DNA from: Galbula dea
Taxonomy: Eukaryota > Chordata > Aves > Piciformes > Galbulidae
Reading direction: 5' to 3'
Assembly: GCA_013399015.1 (NCBI GenBank)
Contig: VWZX01002955.1
Span: 310,001 to 374,000, forward strand
DNA length: 64,000 nt
Made by a program: the position numbers and the translations under genes. The notes beneath the pieces were generated by a model. The model did no database searches. It worked only from the letters and a program-made list of their open reading frames with translations, and was not told the origin of the DNA. Positions 54,701-63,120 of this stretch are shown here, in pieces. Every line of letters begins with the position of its first letter. Position 1 is the first letter of the stretch.

Positions 54701-57700
54701 TCACTGCAGGCCTTTGTAAACAGGTCCTCACCAGCCTCTTTGTAAGTTCCCCTCAGGTACTGGAAGGTGACTATTAGGTCCCCCCAAAGCCTTCTCTTCT
54801 CCAGGCTGAACAATCCCAGCTCTCTCAGCCTGTCCTCATAGGGGAGGTGTTCCAGCCCCCTGAGCATTTCCACAGCCCTCCTCTGGACCTGCTCCAGCAG
54901 GTCCATGTCCTTCCTGAGTTGAGAGCTCCAGAGCTGAACACAGTACTCCAGATGAGGTCTCACCAGAGCAGAGTACAGTGGCAGAATCACCTCTCTCCAT
55001 CTGCTGGTCACACTTCTCTTGATGCAGCCCAGGATGGGATTTGCCTTTTGGGCCTCCAAGCATGCACTGTTTGCCCATGTCCAGCTTCTCATCCACCAAC
55101 ATTTGCTAGAGATACAATAGAAAAAGATCATTTCTGTGACCTAGAAATGTTTGGGTAGAAAGGAAGCAAGTTTGGCTCAGAACACACAGTGCATTAAGGG
55201 TGGTGTTAAAACAAAGATACTTTCCCCCCATCTAATGTCTTCTAGTTAATTGAGAAGCTGCAGTTTCTTCTGTTGGACACACCACCAAGTGAGATAACAG
55301 AAAAAGAAGCAGGCCAGTACCAGGAATCTATTCTGGAGCTGCAGCATCTGCTTCAGCAGAAGTACAATGCAGCAACAGAACATCTGCTGAGAGTAAGTAA
55401 GATTGACTGCTTTGACTACTCAGTGCCCATAGGGCTAGCTACAAGGGTCTTGTTGTGATGACTGGTTTTGTTTGTTCTCAAATTATCTCAGAGGTTAGTG
55501 TTTCAGGTTCCAAATTCAGTATTTGAGTTTCCAAACTATGTTCACAGCAGATACCAGACCTGTGTTTCTTCCAAACCCTTGCAAAGCTAAGCTTTGCAGT
55601 GACATTCCCATCATGAAGCCAGCTGAGAGATGTGGAGGAAAGGAAGGAAAAGGGGTAGGGGAGAGAGTGAAACAATTGTATGTTCAGAGTTAAAAACCTC
55701 TGCAGATAAAGAAGGGTTATATTCTTGATTGTCTTTACTGAGTTTAGGATTGAAGTCCTGATGTAATTATGATTTCACAGGTTTTCTATTGAGAAACTTG
55801 GAAAATAATCTGTGCAGTGACTGTGGGAGAGGAAACAAAAGGTCAGAGTTGAAATTTGAACACAGAGGCTTGAGTTTAGAACTGCCCTGGTTTAGTACAT
55901 AGCTACAACATACCTGAGCTCAGGGTATATATATCCCTACATGTCTTCCAGTGGAAATGGAAGTAAATCAAAGAGATAGAAGAAAACATGATTTAATCTG
56001 CCTTTTTTCTTGGTACAGACTGCTTATATGTATGAAGATTCTGAAACTGGAAACATGCAGGCTGTCATAAAGGATAAAAATGTTACTTTCTGCCTCTGGG
56101 GCAATCTGAAGAAGAAATTAAGGTACAGCCTACTGAAAGGGCCTTGTCTACCCAGCTTGAGTAAACCAAATGAAGAGCCAGTTCCTCATGGTCTTTTTCA
56201 TGCTGAACAGCATTCATTTGACATGAAAACATTCACTGAACATGCCCAGGACAGATACAGGCTGGGCAGCAAGTGGAATGAGAGCAGCCCTGTGAAGAAT
56301 TGGGAGTGTTGGTGGATGAAAAACGAAATGTGAGCCAGCAATGTGCACTTGCAGCCCAGAAAGCCAGTCCTATCCTGGGCTGCATCAAAAGAAGCATGGC
56401 CAGCAGGTCAGGGGAGATGATTGTGAGTCCTCAGTGGAGTACTGTGTCCAGCTCTGGAGCACTCAGCATAAGGACATGGAGCTGTTGGAGCAGGGGGGCT
56501 CCAAAAATGATCAGAGGCTGGAACACCTCCCCTCTGAGGACAGGCTGAGAGAGTTGGGGTTATTCAGCATGGAGAACAGAAGGCTCTGGAAGGACCTTAT
56601 AGTGGCCTTCCAGTACTTAAAGAGGCCTCTAGGAAAGGTGAGGAGGAACTCTTCATCAGGGAATGTAGTGACAGGATGTGGGTAATGGTTTTAAACTGAA
56701 AGAGGCTGGGGTTAGATTAGAGAGCAGCATACAAACTTCTGTACCTGCTGGAAGAATCCAAGCTCACAAGTTAGAGTTGCTGCTCTTAGCCTCTTTCCTA
56801 CCCTGTCAGAAGGATTGGTGGCTGTGGAATGCTGCTGATTCTCAAAATCACCTTCACATCTGTGTGTCTCTTTGAGGTTTGTGTGGAAGATGCTGGCACT
56901 GGTGTAGTGCAGACAGAGTTACATGTCTGGGATGTAACTTCACCATGTAGGATTGACACATTCCATTAGCCAGTTTTACCAGGAGGGTACTGTGCAGAAG
57001 AGCTACCATCTGATTCTGCCTCACTGGCATCCTATCAGGACCATTATTTTTGTAGCTGAATGCTCTTCATGCCTTTCTGGAGGGGTTTACAGCCCCTGTC
57101 AGGATAAGACAGGAAGCACACTGTGCCATCCTCCTCTATTTCTTAGCCCGTGCCTTGCAACAGAGGAGAATTTAGGTGACTTTTAGTGGAGAACATCACA
57201 GTGAAAGGAGAAAATAAAAAAGGAGGTGCTGCTCATCTTACTAGGGAATGTTAGTAACTTATGACTGGTTTTCACTTATTTGCAGGTTCAAAAATCATGT
57301 GTTCTGTGATGCACAGCATGGGTTTGATCTCCCCAGGTCCCTGGCTGTGAGCAGTGTTGCTGTTCGCATCCTGCACACTCGGTACGATCACCTGTCTCCA
57401 CTCTGGCTGCACTGTCAGAGGCTGCCACAGTGGGAAGGCTTAGACAGCAAAGAGCTCATTCAGCTTGCAAAAGGCAATGGAGAGGAACCAGAAGAAGAGG
57501 TAAAAGAAGGCAGAGAGGAGTTCAACATGCCTGCTGCAGAAGAAATGTGTTCTGATGAGAGAAGGGTAGGTAAAAGTCTCACAAAAGGATGTACTACAGT
57601 GCTGCTGTTGCTTAAGCTCCAGCTGCAGTGCAAGAGCTTCTTAATATCATCATCATAGAATCCTAGAATGGCCCAGGTTGGAAGGGACCTTAAAGGTTAT

Positions 57701-60700
57701 CTAGTTCCACCCCCCTGACACCACATGCACTAGACCAGCTCATCCAGGGCCACATCCAGCCTGGCCTTAAACACTGCCAGGGATGGGGCCTCCACAACCT
57801 CTCTGGGCAACCTGTTCCAGTGCCTCAGCACCCTTTGGGTAAAGAACCCCCTTCTAATCTCCAGCCTGTCTTGTGCTTGGGAGAAGCAGGTTCTTTTGGG
57901 CCCCTCACAGCAAGAGGGACATAGAGCTGTTGGAGCATGTCCAGCAGCAATTGCAGTTGGGAGAGAGTGAGAATACTTGAGACAAGCAGCTCTGCAGAGG
58001 CCAAGGGCAGTGAAGAAGAAAGGGGAGGAGGTGCTCCAGGTGTGGAGCAGACATTCCCCTGCAGCCTGTGGTGAATGCCATGGTGAGGCAGGATGTCCAC
58101 CTGCAGCTCATGGAGGTTAAGGGTGGAGCAGATCTCCACCTGCAGCCCATGGAGGTTAAGGGTAGAGCACATCCCCACCTGCAGCTCATGGAGGTTAAGG
58201 GTGGAGCAGATCTCCACCTGCAGCTCATGAGGGTTAAGGGTGGAGCAGATCTCCACCTGCAGCTCATGGAGGTTAAGGGTAGAGCACATCTGATTTTCCT
58301 AAGTTGAGTCTAATCAACATTATTTTTGCTAGCTAGAAATGATTGCTCCTAAACCCTTGATCCTGTGGCAAGATGAGTGCAACTGTTGCTGGAAGAGTGG
58401 GACTGTACTCTTTCTCCTGGGGCCTCCTTGAAGGAGATGATCCCTTCTCCTTTATTGTGTCTGTCTCTAATGAAGAAAGTCTTTTGGTTTTTATGTAGAG
58501 TCCTGTCTCCTTCCAAGAGAACAGCACTAACACAGCTGCTATAAATGAGGCAGTGGAGGAAACTGAGAAGAAATCAGAAATCTTGGCCATATCATCACAA
58601 GGTACTTGCTTAGATTTTAGGTGCAGCATTTCAAAAGTACTTATTCTCTAGATTTCATTTCCTCTATGGAAACTTTGTGATGTGGATCTCTGAGTGAATG
58701 GTCAGAGGTTAGCAACATTCCTTTTTTGCTAAGGCTTGAGGTTTGATGACATGTTTCTCTGCCTGGCACTAGATGGTGCTGAGATGCTGCAGAGTGTGGA
58801 GCACCTCACCTAGGGGGAGACAGAAAATGTCAGTGTCTTAGTTGAAGCAGCGAGTGAACTCACATTGTCTGCTTCTTTGTCAGTTCAGGAGCCAGTGATG
58901 CATGAAGAGACAATGGAAAAAGAAGAGGCAAGGACTGACAAAAGCATTGTTGATCTGCAGCAGTTTGTACCTGTTGGGGGTGTGTACCACATCGATGCCC
59001 TGCAGCTTCCACCACAGGCCAAGCAAATCAGGGACTGGAGAATGATGGAGGTGAGTGAGGAGAGAGATTCCAGCACATGCATGTTGTAGAATCAGAGAAT
59101 GGCCCCTGCTGGACCCACCAGGATCATGGAATCCTAGAATGGCCCAGGCTGGAAGGGACCTTAAAGATCATCTAGTTCCAACCCACTAGACCAGGTTGCC
59201 CAGAGCCACATCCAGCCAATCCAACTGTCTTTGCACAGGACAACCCCAAAAACTTCCACCCTGTGCCTAAGGGTGTTGTCCAAATGCTGCTTGAATTCTG
59301 TCAGGCTTGGTGCTGTGGCTCCTTCCTTAGGGAGCCTGTTCCAGTGCTCCACCACCCTCTGGGTGAAGAACCTTTTCCTAATATCCAACCTAAACCTCCC
59401 CTGGCACAGCTTCATGCCATTCCCTTGGGTCCTGTTGCCAGTCACCAGAGAGGAGACCCTCTGGTCAACACTGTAGTTGGAAATATGCAACATTAACAAG
59501 CCATTAATACCAACAAATGTTAACTGGTGTGTTAGGAAATCCCACAGGTGATTAGGTAGACCTGAAGAAGAAGAAAATAAAGTAGGCTACTGCATTTTCT
59601 AATAACAATAATGGCCTTTTCCCATCTTGCCCCAGTTATCTGATGCTGGATTGGAGGCATACCCCTATCCCCCACCTGAAGAGGCTGAAGATGCCACACA
59701 GCCACCAGTCCAGCTAACCCTCAGGCTTCCTGACAACGTGCTGTACTTTGAGGCCCCAGTGGTAGCCCGATGGGATCCTGCAGGTATGAGCTCAGCACAT
59801 CCTCCCTGGCACCTACTGCCAGCAGGAGCTTCACAGACACAGCTTTGTCTTTTTGCATCCCTTTTGGAAAGGCCAACACTGGAGAACTGATGGCATCAGC
59901 AATGCAAGATATGAAGCACAGGAAAGGATTGTCACCTTTGAGATGGGTGCTTTCCACCCAGTGGCACTTCTCCAGCAAGCTCACCTCAACATGCCCTACC
60001 AGGGGTGGGAACTGCAACCTACTGGTGGGGATGAAGCACTCCTTAGAGTTGCTGCAGTCTTTGCAACCATTCAGATACAAATTAAGGTACTGGAGATGTA
60101 TATATTTTACTAAAACATTTGCAGATTTTAAAGGAATGTGTGGAGTGAATGCAGTGTCCTTGGGTAAGTTCTTACTTGGGTAAGGAAAGAACACAAGAGC
60201 AATTGGAACCTCACTCTGCACCAGTGAAGATGAGGGAGGATCTCTTCCTTCTCAGGTACTGGTGCTGTGATTTACTCTCCATGAACTGGCCAGAAAAAAA
60301 ACAGAGTGTGATTGTTCTGAAGAGCTGCAGTAATTGCTGTGCTGTTGCTACTGCCTTGCTGAATTCAAGGCTGTTTCACCACATAGAGACTTAGAAACTT
60401 GTTCCTCTCTCCTCCCAGCTCTACCAAGAGAAATAAAAGCATTTCAACAAGCCTCTAATTAATGCTCCTTGTTCCTTCTAAAGGCTCAAGTTACCCCTGA
60501 TCAGCCCTGTGCTCATTCTGGGTAACAGACAGCAAATTTTAGGAGTCAGTATGAACATCAGCATGTCCAGCAGAGCAGTGTCATCACTTCTGAAATGCTG
60601 CAGAGGGTGGCTTTCTTCAGGCTATGGGAATGAAAGGTTTACAACCCAGAGTGGCAGCTAATGTATGTGATATCTAGAATAGCAAAGAGAGGACTGTTTG

Positions 60701-62405
60701 ATGCCTGAAGCAGAAAACAGCTTTCAGGAGCAGTAAGTTGCTTTCACTGGTTTGTGAACACCACTATTCCCTGGCTTTGTACAACAGGGTAAGCAGTGTA
60801 TGTTGTCTTCAGTAGTGGCTGAAGGGAAGGAGGTGCTTTCCCACATCACAGGGCAATGGATAAATCCACTTGCCCTAAGAGCATCTTTGAGAAGAGCTGG
60901 TGTGAATATTTTCCCAGGAGAGAATGCTCACAAGTATGTCTCTGTGCCCAAGAAGGTGAGTACAAGACTGGCTGGGTTTGCTGCTGGGGGGGTTTTTATT
61001 ACCTACTTTTCACTTAGGTAATATTTTCTTGTCTGAAGCCCTGCTGTGCAGAACCAGGGGGCAAGTATACAAGTGCTCTGCCAGCTCTTGTTAGAAAACA
61101 AGCTTTTCCTAACAGTTGGATAACAAAGAATTATGATAACCTAGTTATACTTTTGCTTTCCAGGCTCCCCTAGCAGAAGTCAGGGCCTATCAACAGATGG
61201 CTTTGGCTGCATCTGCTTTTGCTTTTGCCTGGAGCAAGTGGAATGTAGAAGCAGGTCAAGAGCAAGTGGTGTTCAAGGTCTGTGGATTTAGACTAAACTT
61301 CTAGAGAAAACCAGCATAAAAAACCCATAAACCATAAACTTCTGAGTTATGATCATCTCCAACATTGCCTCCAACCTCTGCCTCTGCCCTCTTAGTGCAG
61401 CTCACCAGCCTTCAGTGTGTTTCAGTGAAACTGGAGAGCTGGCTTCTCCCCTGGCTCCCAGCTTGTGCATTTGTAAGATCCCTCCTGGGACACTTGTCAG
61501 TAACAGAGAGCTGCTAGTGTGCTAAGCTGTGCAACTGTCAGCTACTGAGGCTTTGAACAAAGCTGGGGGGAGGCAGCTGGATGGTGATTTTCAGGTAGGG
61601 CTTCTCTGAATAGCAAACAGAAATGTGACTTTTATAATCAATGTCTGGACATTTCTTCTTCTCCCTAGGGAGTTTAATTTGTTTTCTCCTGGAAAGGGCT
61701 TAAGGAAGCAACTGAAGTGTTGATTTGTTTCCAGCTGTGAATGAAAACACGTGGTTAAAACTCCTCCCATGCTGCTGTGGGTGCAGATACAAAACACCAC
61801 AGCAAACTGCTGACATGTGACATACAGAGCTTTAGCCTAGTACTTGATCCCAGCAGCAAGACCTAAGCCAAACAATACCTGTTGCACTCAGCTCCTCTCT
61901 CCCCAGGAGCCAGGGGCAGCAGCTGGGGTGGCCAAACCTTGCCTTCGACTTGGGTGTTGATACAGCACCTGGTACACAGCCTCTTAGGCACAGAGAGCTT
62001 GATGCTGTTTGAGGGCTTCAAAGCAGCCCCTGGGGTTTGGATCTGTTACACTCCTGAGTACACTAGAACCTCGACTTTTACTCTGTCAGTGTCCTGGCCT
62101 TCATCTGACAGCACTGTTTTCTGTCCTAGGCAAGAGAGCATCTTCAAGCAGAGTCTGTTGAAGACAGAGACTGGTCTCTGTACATGTTTAATGGCCAGAA
62201 AGCACAAAAGCTCAAGCTGACTGAAAGCAGTGAGGCTTTCTCAGAAGAGCTAGAAGATGATTCTGAATTCCACTCCACACTCTACCATATGCTTAAGGAC
62301 TCTGCCAGCAAAGAAGCAATTAATAAAGTGGAAAGAGCTAGCTTCCTGTTTATTGATGTGGTCTATCAGCTCCTCCTTGCAACAAGAGTTTTAACACATT
62401 CTTAA
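48659..62405 (+). CDS. DNAI7: DNAI7 (CASC1), axonemal dynein-associated protein
   Basis: Sixteen exons join in frame to 713 residues (human about 716): 48659-48661, 50012-50032, 50979-51042, 51927-52018, 53002-53103, 54103-54240, 55246-55392, 56019-56122, 57286-57565, 58499-58601, 58884-59050, 59636-59783, 59872-60086, 60788-60955, 61164-61277, 62130-62405. The family (Chlamydomonas IC97/FAP94) belongs to inner-arm axonemal dynein and is needed for motile cilia and flagella. The N-terminus (about 9-95) is a charged coiled-coil starting KLSKAERLRLQ. Family motifs follow: CDGSPDPT, the RILHTRYDHLSPL segment, GGVYHIDALQLPPQ, HWRTDGISNA, NMPYQGWEL, FAFAWSKWN and FHSTLYHMLKD. Residues about 280-370 are acidic and least conserved. 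All junction phases agree and all boundaries are GT-AG. Introns carry six CR1 copies and a 39-bp minisatellite. Confidence 0.96.
48731..48768 (+). repeat. (GCCT)n microsatellite ending at an ambiguous base
   Basis: About nine GCCT/TGCC units lie in DNAI7 intron 1, 70 bp after the start codon. The base at 48769 is N, so repeat length may be unresolved in the assembly. Confidence 0.95.
48966..49215 (+). mobile_element. CR1 LINE 3' fragment, sense
   Basis: Key CR1 motifs are accaggggaggttcagattg, ggctgcccagggaggtggtg and ccatccctggaaagg, then a decayed tail. It sits in DNAI7 intron 1 at the edge of the CpG island. Confidence 0.85.
49603..49708 (+). mobile_element. CR1 LINE 3' tail, sense
   Basis: The tail reads ggtgacttggcagtgttagg, cagttggacttgatcttaga and finally GATTCTATGATT. 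It is in DNAI7 intron 1, about 400 bp after the previous copy. Confidence 0.82.
50012..50032 (+). CDS. DNAI7: DNAI7 exon 2 (21-nt microexon)
   Basis: It encodes GPKKKKK (residues 2-8) between TTCTAG and GTAAGC. It is phase 0 on both sides, so skipping would keep the frame but remove the basic start. Confidence 0.85.
50979..51042 (+). CDS. DNAI7: DNAI7 exon 3 (residues 9-30)
   Basis: It begins KLSKAERLRLQREEERRLKE, the family's N-terminal coiled-coil. The acceptor GCAAAAAG has an interrupted pyrimidine tract. The alternative acceptor at ACTTAG a few bases downstream would give an immediate stop and was rejected. Confidence 0.88.
51927..52018 (+). CDS. DNAI7: DNAI7 exon 4 (residues 30-60)
   Basis: It encodes the coiled-coil EEALLLAEQEEAARLEKERI and on to KLKAK. 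The donor is GTTAGT, a less common but acceptable form. Confidence 0.92.
53002..53103 (+). CDS. DNAI7: DNAI7 exon 5 (residues 61-94)
   Basis: It encodes DQERREAELAELQSLEQKF to RAYAK. The 34-residue length is the same as the matching human segment, which argues against an extra constitutive exon before exon 6. Confidence 0.92.
53837..53872 (+). other. DNAI7: Possible 36-nt in-frame cassette exon in DNAI7 intron 5
   Basis: Between TTGCTTTTGTAG and GTAAGTGAG lie 36 bases that stay open in the DNAI7 frame (THKLYLAEREPL). Both splice signals look strong. No counterpart is known to me in human DNAI7. It may be an optional exon or a chance decoy. Confidence 0.3.
54103..54240 (+). CDS. DNAI7: DNAI7 exon 6 (residues 95-140)
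   Basis: It encodes WEHYLSCDGSPDPTVLQEIN and on to EQVLT. The CDGSPDP motif is the clearest family signature. Confidence 0.96.
54437..55105 (-). mobile_element. CR1 LINE fragment, antisense, long and well preserved
   Basis: Starting on the plus strand with the antisense tail (agaatcatagaatcatctgg, ggaagggacctcagaggtca), it continues through the 3' body into the reverse-transcriptase C-terminal region. The minus frame 55131-54520 is open for 203 codons. This is the longest and least decayed CR1 in the window. It lies in DNAI7 intron 6. Confidence 0.95.
55246..55392 (+). CDS. DNAI7: DNAI7 exon 7 (residues 141-189)
   Basis: It encodes LIEKLQFLLLDTPPSEIT to ATEHLLR, with a heptad-like LLQQKYNAATEHLL region. 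Confidence 0.96.
56019..56122 (+). CDS. DNAI7: DNAI7 exon 8 (residues 190-224)
   Basis: It encodes TAYMYEDSETGNMQAVIKD through LWGNLKKKL. The Arg224 codon is split over the junction to exon 9. Confidence 0.95.
56297..56725 (+). mobile_element. CR1 LINE fragment, sense
   Basis: It starts with gttggtggatgaaaaacgaa and runs through catcaaaagaagcatggcca, gtactgtgtccagctctgg and acaggctgagagagttgggg. The 3' tail is missing. It lies in DNAI7 intron 8. Confidence 0.9.
57286..57565 (+). CDS. DNAI7: DNAI7 exon 9 (residues 224-317)
   Basis: The largest exon encodes a conserved part (FDLPRSLAVSSVAVRILHTR, then YDHLSPLW) followed by an acidic, weakly conserved part (EEPEEEVKEGREE). It ends in phase 0 before GTAGGT. 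Confidence 0.95.
57653..57890 (-). mobile_element. CR1 LINE 3' fragment, antisense
   Basis: The antisense tail (catcatagaatcctagaatg, gggaccttaaaggttatcta) is followed by the lower body (gggcaacctgttccagtgcc). It lies in DNAI7 intron 9. Confidence 0.92.
58097..58291. repeat. 39-bp minisatellite, five copies
   Basis: Five units of exactly 39 bp start at 58097, 58136, 58175, 58214 and 58253. Each begins CCACCTGCAGCYCATGGAGG and contains GGTTAAGGGTRGAGCA. Because 39 is a multiple of three, the minus strand reads as 13-residue repeats and remains open over 154 codons (58289-57825). It is intronic, so coding use is unlikely. Confidence 0.95.
58499..58601 (+). CDS. DNAI7: DNAI7 exon 10 (residues 318-352)
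   Basis: It encodes SPVSFQENSTNTAAINEAVE to LAISSQ, part of the acidic low-conservation linker. Confidence 0.9.
58884..59050 (+). CDS. DNAI7: DNAI7 exon 11 (residues 352-407)
   Basis: It encodes the end of the acidic linker and then FVPVGGVYHIDALQLPPQ, where the conserved C-terminal half begins. The donor is GTGAGT. Confidence 0.95.
59089..59478 (-). mobile_element. CR1 LINE 3' fragment, antisense
   Basis: The antisense CR1 tail is preceded by a partial second tail (agaatcagagaatggcccct, then atggaatcctagaatggccc). The body continues to about 59478 (gttccagtgctccaccaccc). It lies 38 bp after DNAI7 exon 11. Confidence 0.92.
59636..59783 (+). CDS. DNAI7: DNAI7 exon 12 (residues 408-457)
   Basis: It encodes LSDAGLEAYPYPPPEEAE and the beta-rich LRLPDNVLYFEAPVVARWDP. 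Confidence 0.95.
59872..60086 (+). CDS. DNAI7: DNAI7 exon 13 (residues 457-528)
   Basis: It encodes GQHWRTDGISNARYEAQERI, NMPYQGWELQP and the end TIQIQIK. This is among the most conserved parts of the protein. Confidence 0.96.
60788..60955 (+). CDS. DNAI7: DNAI7 exon 14 (residues 529-584)
   Basis: It encodes GKQCMLSSVVAEGKEVL, then LRRAGVNIFPGENAHKYVSV. It is phase 0 on both sides. Confidence 0.94.
61164..61277 (+). CDS. DNAI7: DNAI7 exon 15 (residues 585-622)
   Basis: It encodes APLAEVRAYQQMALAASAF, FAWSKWN and VVFK. The donor GTCTGT is weak, but the frame and similarity support it. Confidence 0.94.
62130..62405 (+). CDS. DNAI7: DNAI7 exon 16 (residues 623-713, stop)
   Basis: The last exon encodes AREHLQAESVEDRDWSLYMF, the FSEELEDDSEFHSTLYHM motif and the end LLLATRVLTHS. 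TAA is at 62403-62405. Confidence 0.96.
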   Translation, partial: AREHLQAESVEDRDWSLYMFNGQKAQKLKLTESSEAFSEELEDDSEFHSTLYHMLKDSASKEAINKVERASFLFIDVVYQLLLATRVLTHS

Positions 62406-62429
62406 ATACTGCATGCTTGCCTTCAACAT

Positions 62430-62435
62430 TTTATT
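62430..62435 (-). promoter_or_regulatory. IRAG2: Candidate IRAG2 polyadenylation signal
   Basis: TTTATT on the plus strand (AATAAA on minus) is the first clear signal I find downstream of the IRAG2 stop, about 440 nt away. Use of it would make the 3' ends of IRAG2 and DNAI7 overlap. Confidence 0.45.
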
Positions 62436-62448
62436 ATCAAAAGCTTGC

Positions 62449-62454
62449 AATAAA
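62449..62454 (+). promoter_or_regulatory. DNAI7: DNAI7 polyadenylation signal
   Basis: AATAAA lies 44 nt after the stop codon, predicting a 3' UTR of about 65-70 nt. Confidence 0.8.
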
Positions 62455-62876
62455 GTTACATTTCAAGTCTTGGATCCTTTTTCTTTCCTATTCAAATTGT
62501 TGGAACAGCTTCAGTGACTAAAATGCAAACGTTTCTGTTCAATTAGAAGGGTAATTCTTTAGTCTTTTGTGGCTGGACCACTTAGTCCTATTTACTGGTA
62601 GCTATGTTCAAAATAACAATCAATCTTGCTGCAAAACCTGAGAGGAACTGAGACCCTTTTAGGTACCTGCAGAGGAGACTTCTGTCAAGATGTGGGGGGA
62701 ACAGGTTTAAAATATCAAATCATGCTCTAAGGAAGAAAAGAAAGTCCTCACAAAACAACCCCCATGGTCCCAAAACCCAAATAAACCAAACACAAAGAGG
62801 TAACCTTACAAATAGGTAACCTTCAACAGGCTGCCAGGCAGCACTCTGAAGCCTGGCTGCAGAGTCAGAGGCTCTG

Positions 62877-63120
62877 CTAGATTGGGGGTGGCCCATAGTG
62901 TTGGAGTCGTGTGTAACGGCACAGCAGCTGCTGTACCACAGTCCAGCAGTTCCCAGGCCCTACAGCTGCTGCATCTGCTGACCTCTGAAGAGACAGCCCA
63001 GTGAGGAAGCTTGTGAGAGCAGCAAGCAGCACCATGATGGAAACAGAAACCCAGAGAGTTTTGTTAGCTTTGGAAAAGGAAGTCTTGAAGTGGCCTAGCC
63101 ATGACGACATCAGCTTGTAC
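62877..63120 (-). CDS. IRAG2: IRAG2 (LRMP/Jaw1), last coding exon, C-terminal KASH-like tail
   Basis: The exon starts after the minus-strand acceptor CTGTGCAG at 63121 and ends at TAG (62877-62879). It encodes SSWLGHFKTSFSKANKTLW, a single hydrophobic membrane segment (VSVSIMVLLAALTSFLTG), a lumenal stretch of about 35 residues, and the end YTRLQHYGPPPI. This matches the C-terminus of IRAG2/LRMP/Jaw1, a tail-anchored protein of ER and outer nuclear membrane that acts with IP3 receptors and, as a KASH protein, with SUN proteins. The terminal PPPX is the KASH hallmark. The rest of the gene must lie upstream on the minus strand, mostly beyond the window. Gene order next to DNAI7 agrees. Confidence 0.9.

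Noticed and set aside
57825..58289. 154-codon minus frame of 13-residue repeats
   Set aside because: It is produced by the 39-bp minisatellite, whose period is a multiple of three; there is no start context or homologue.
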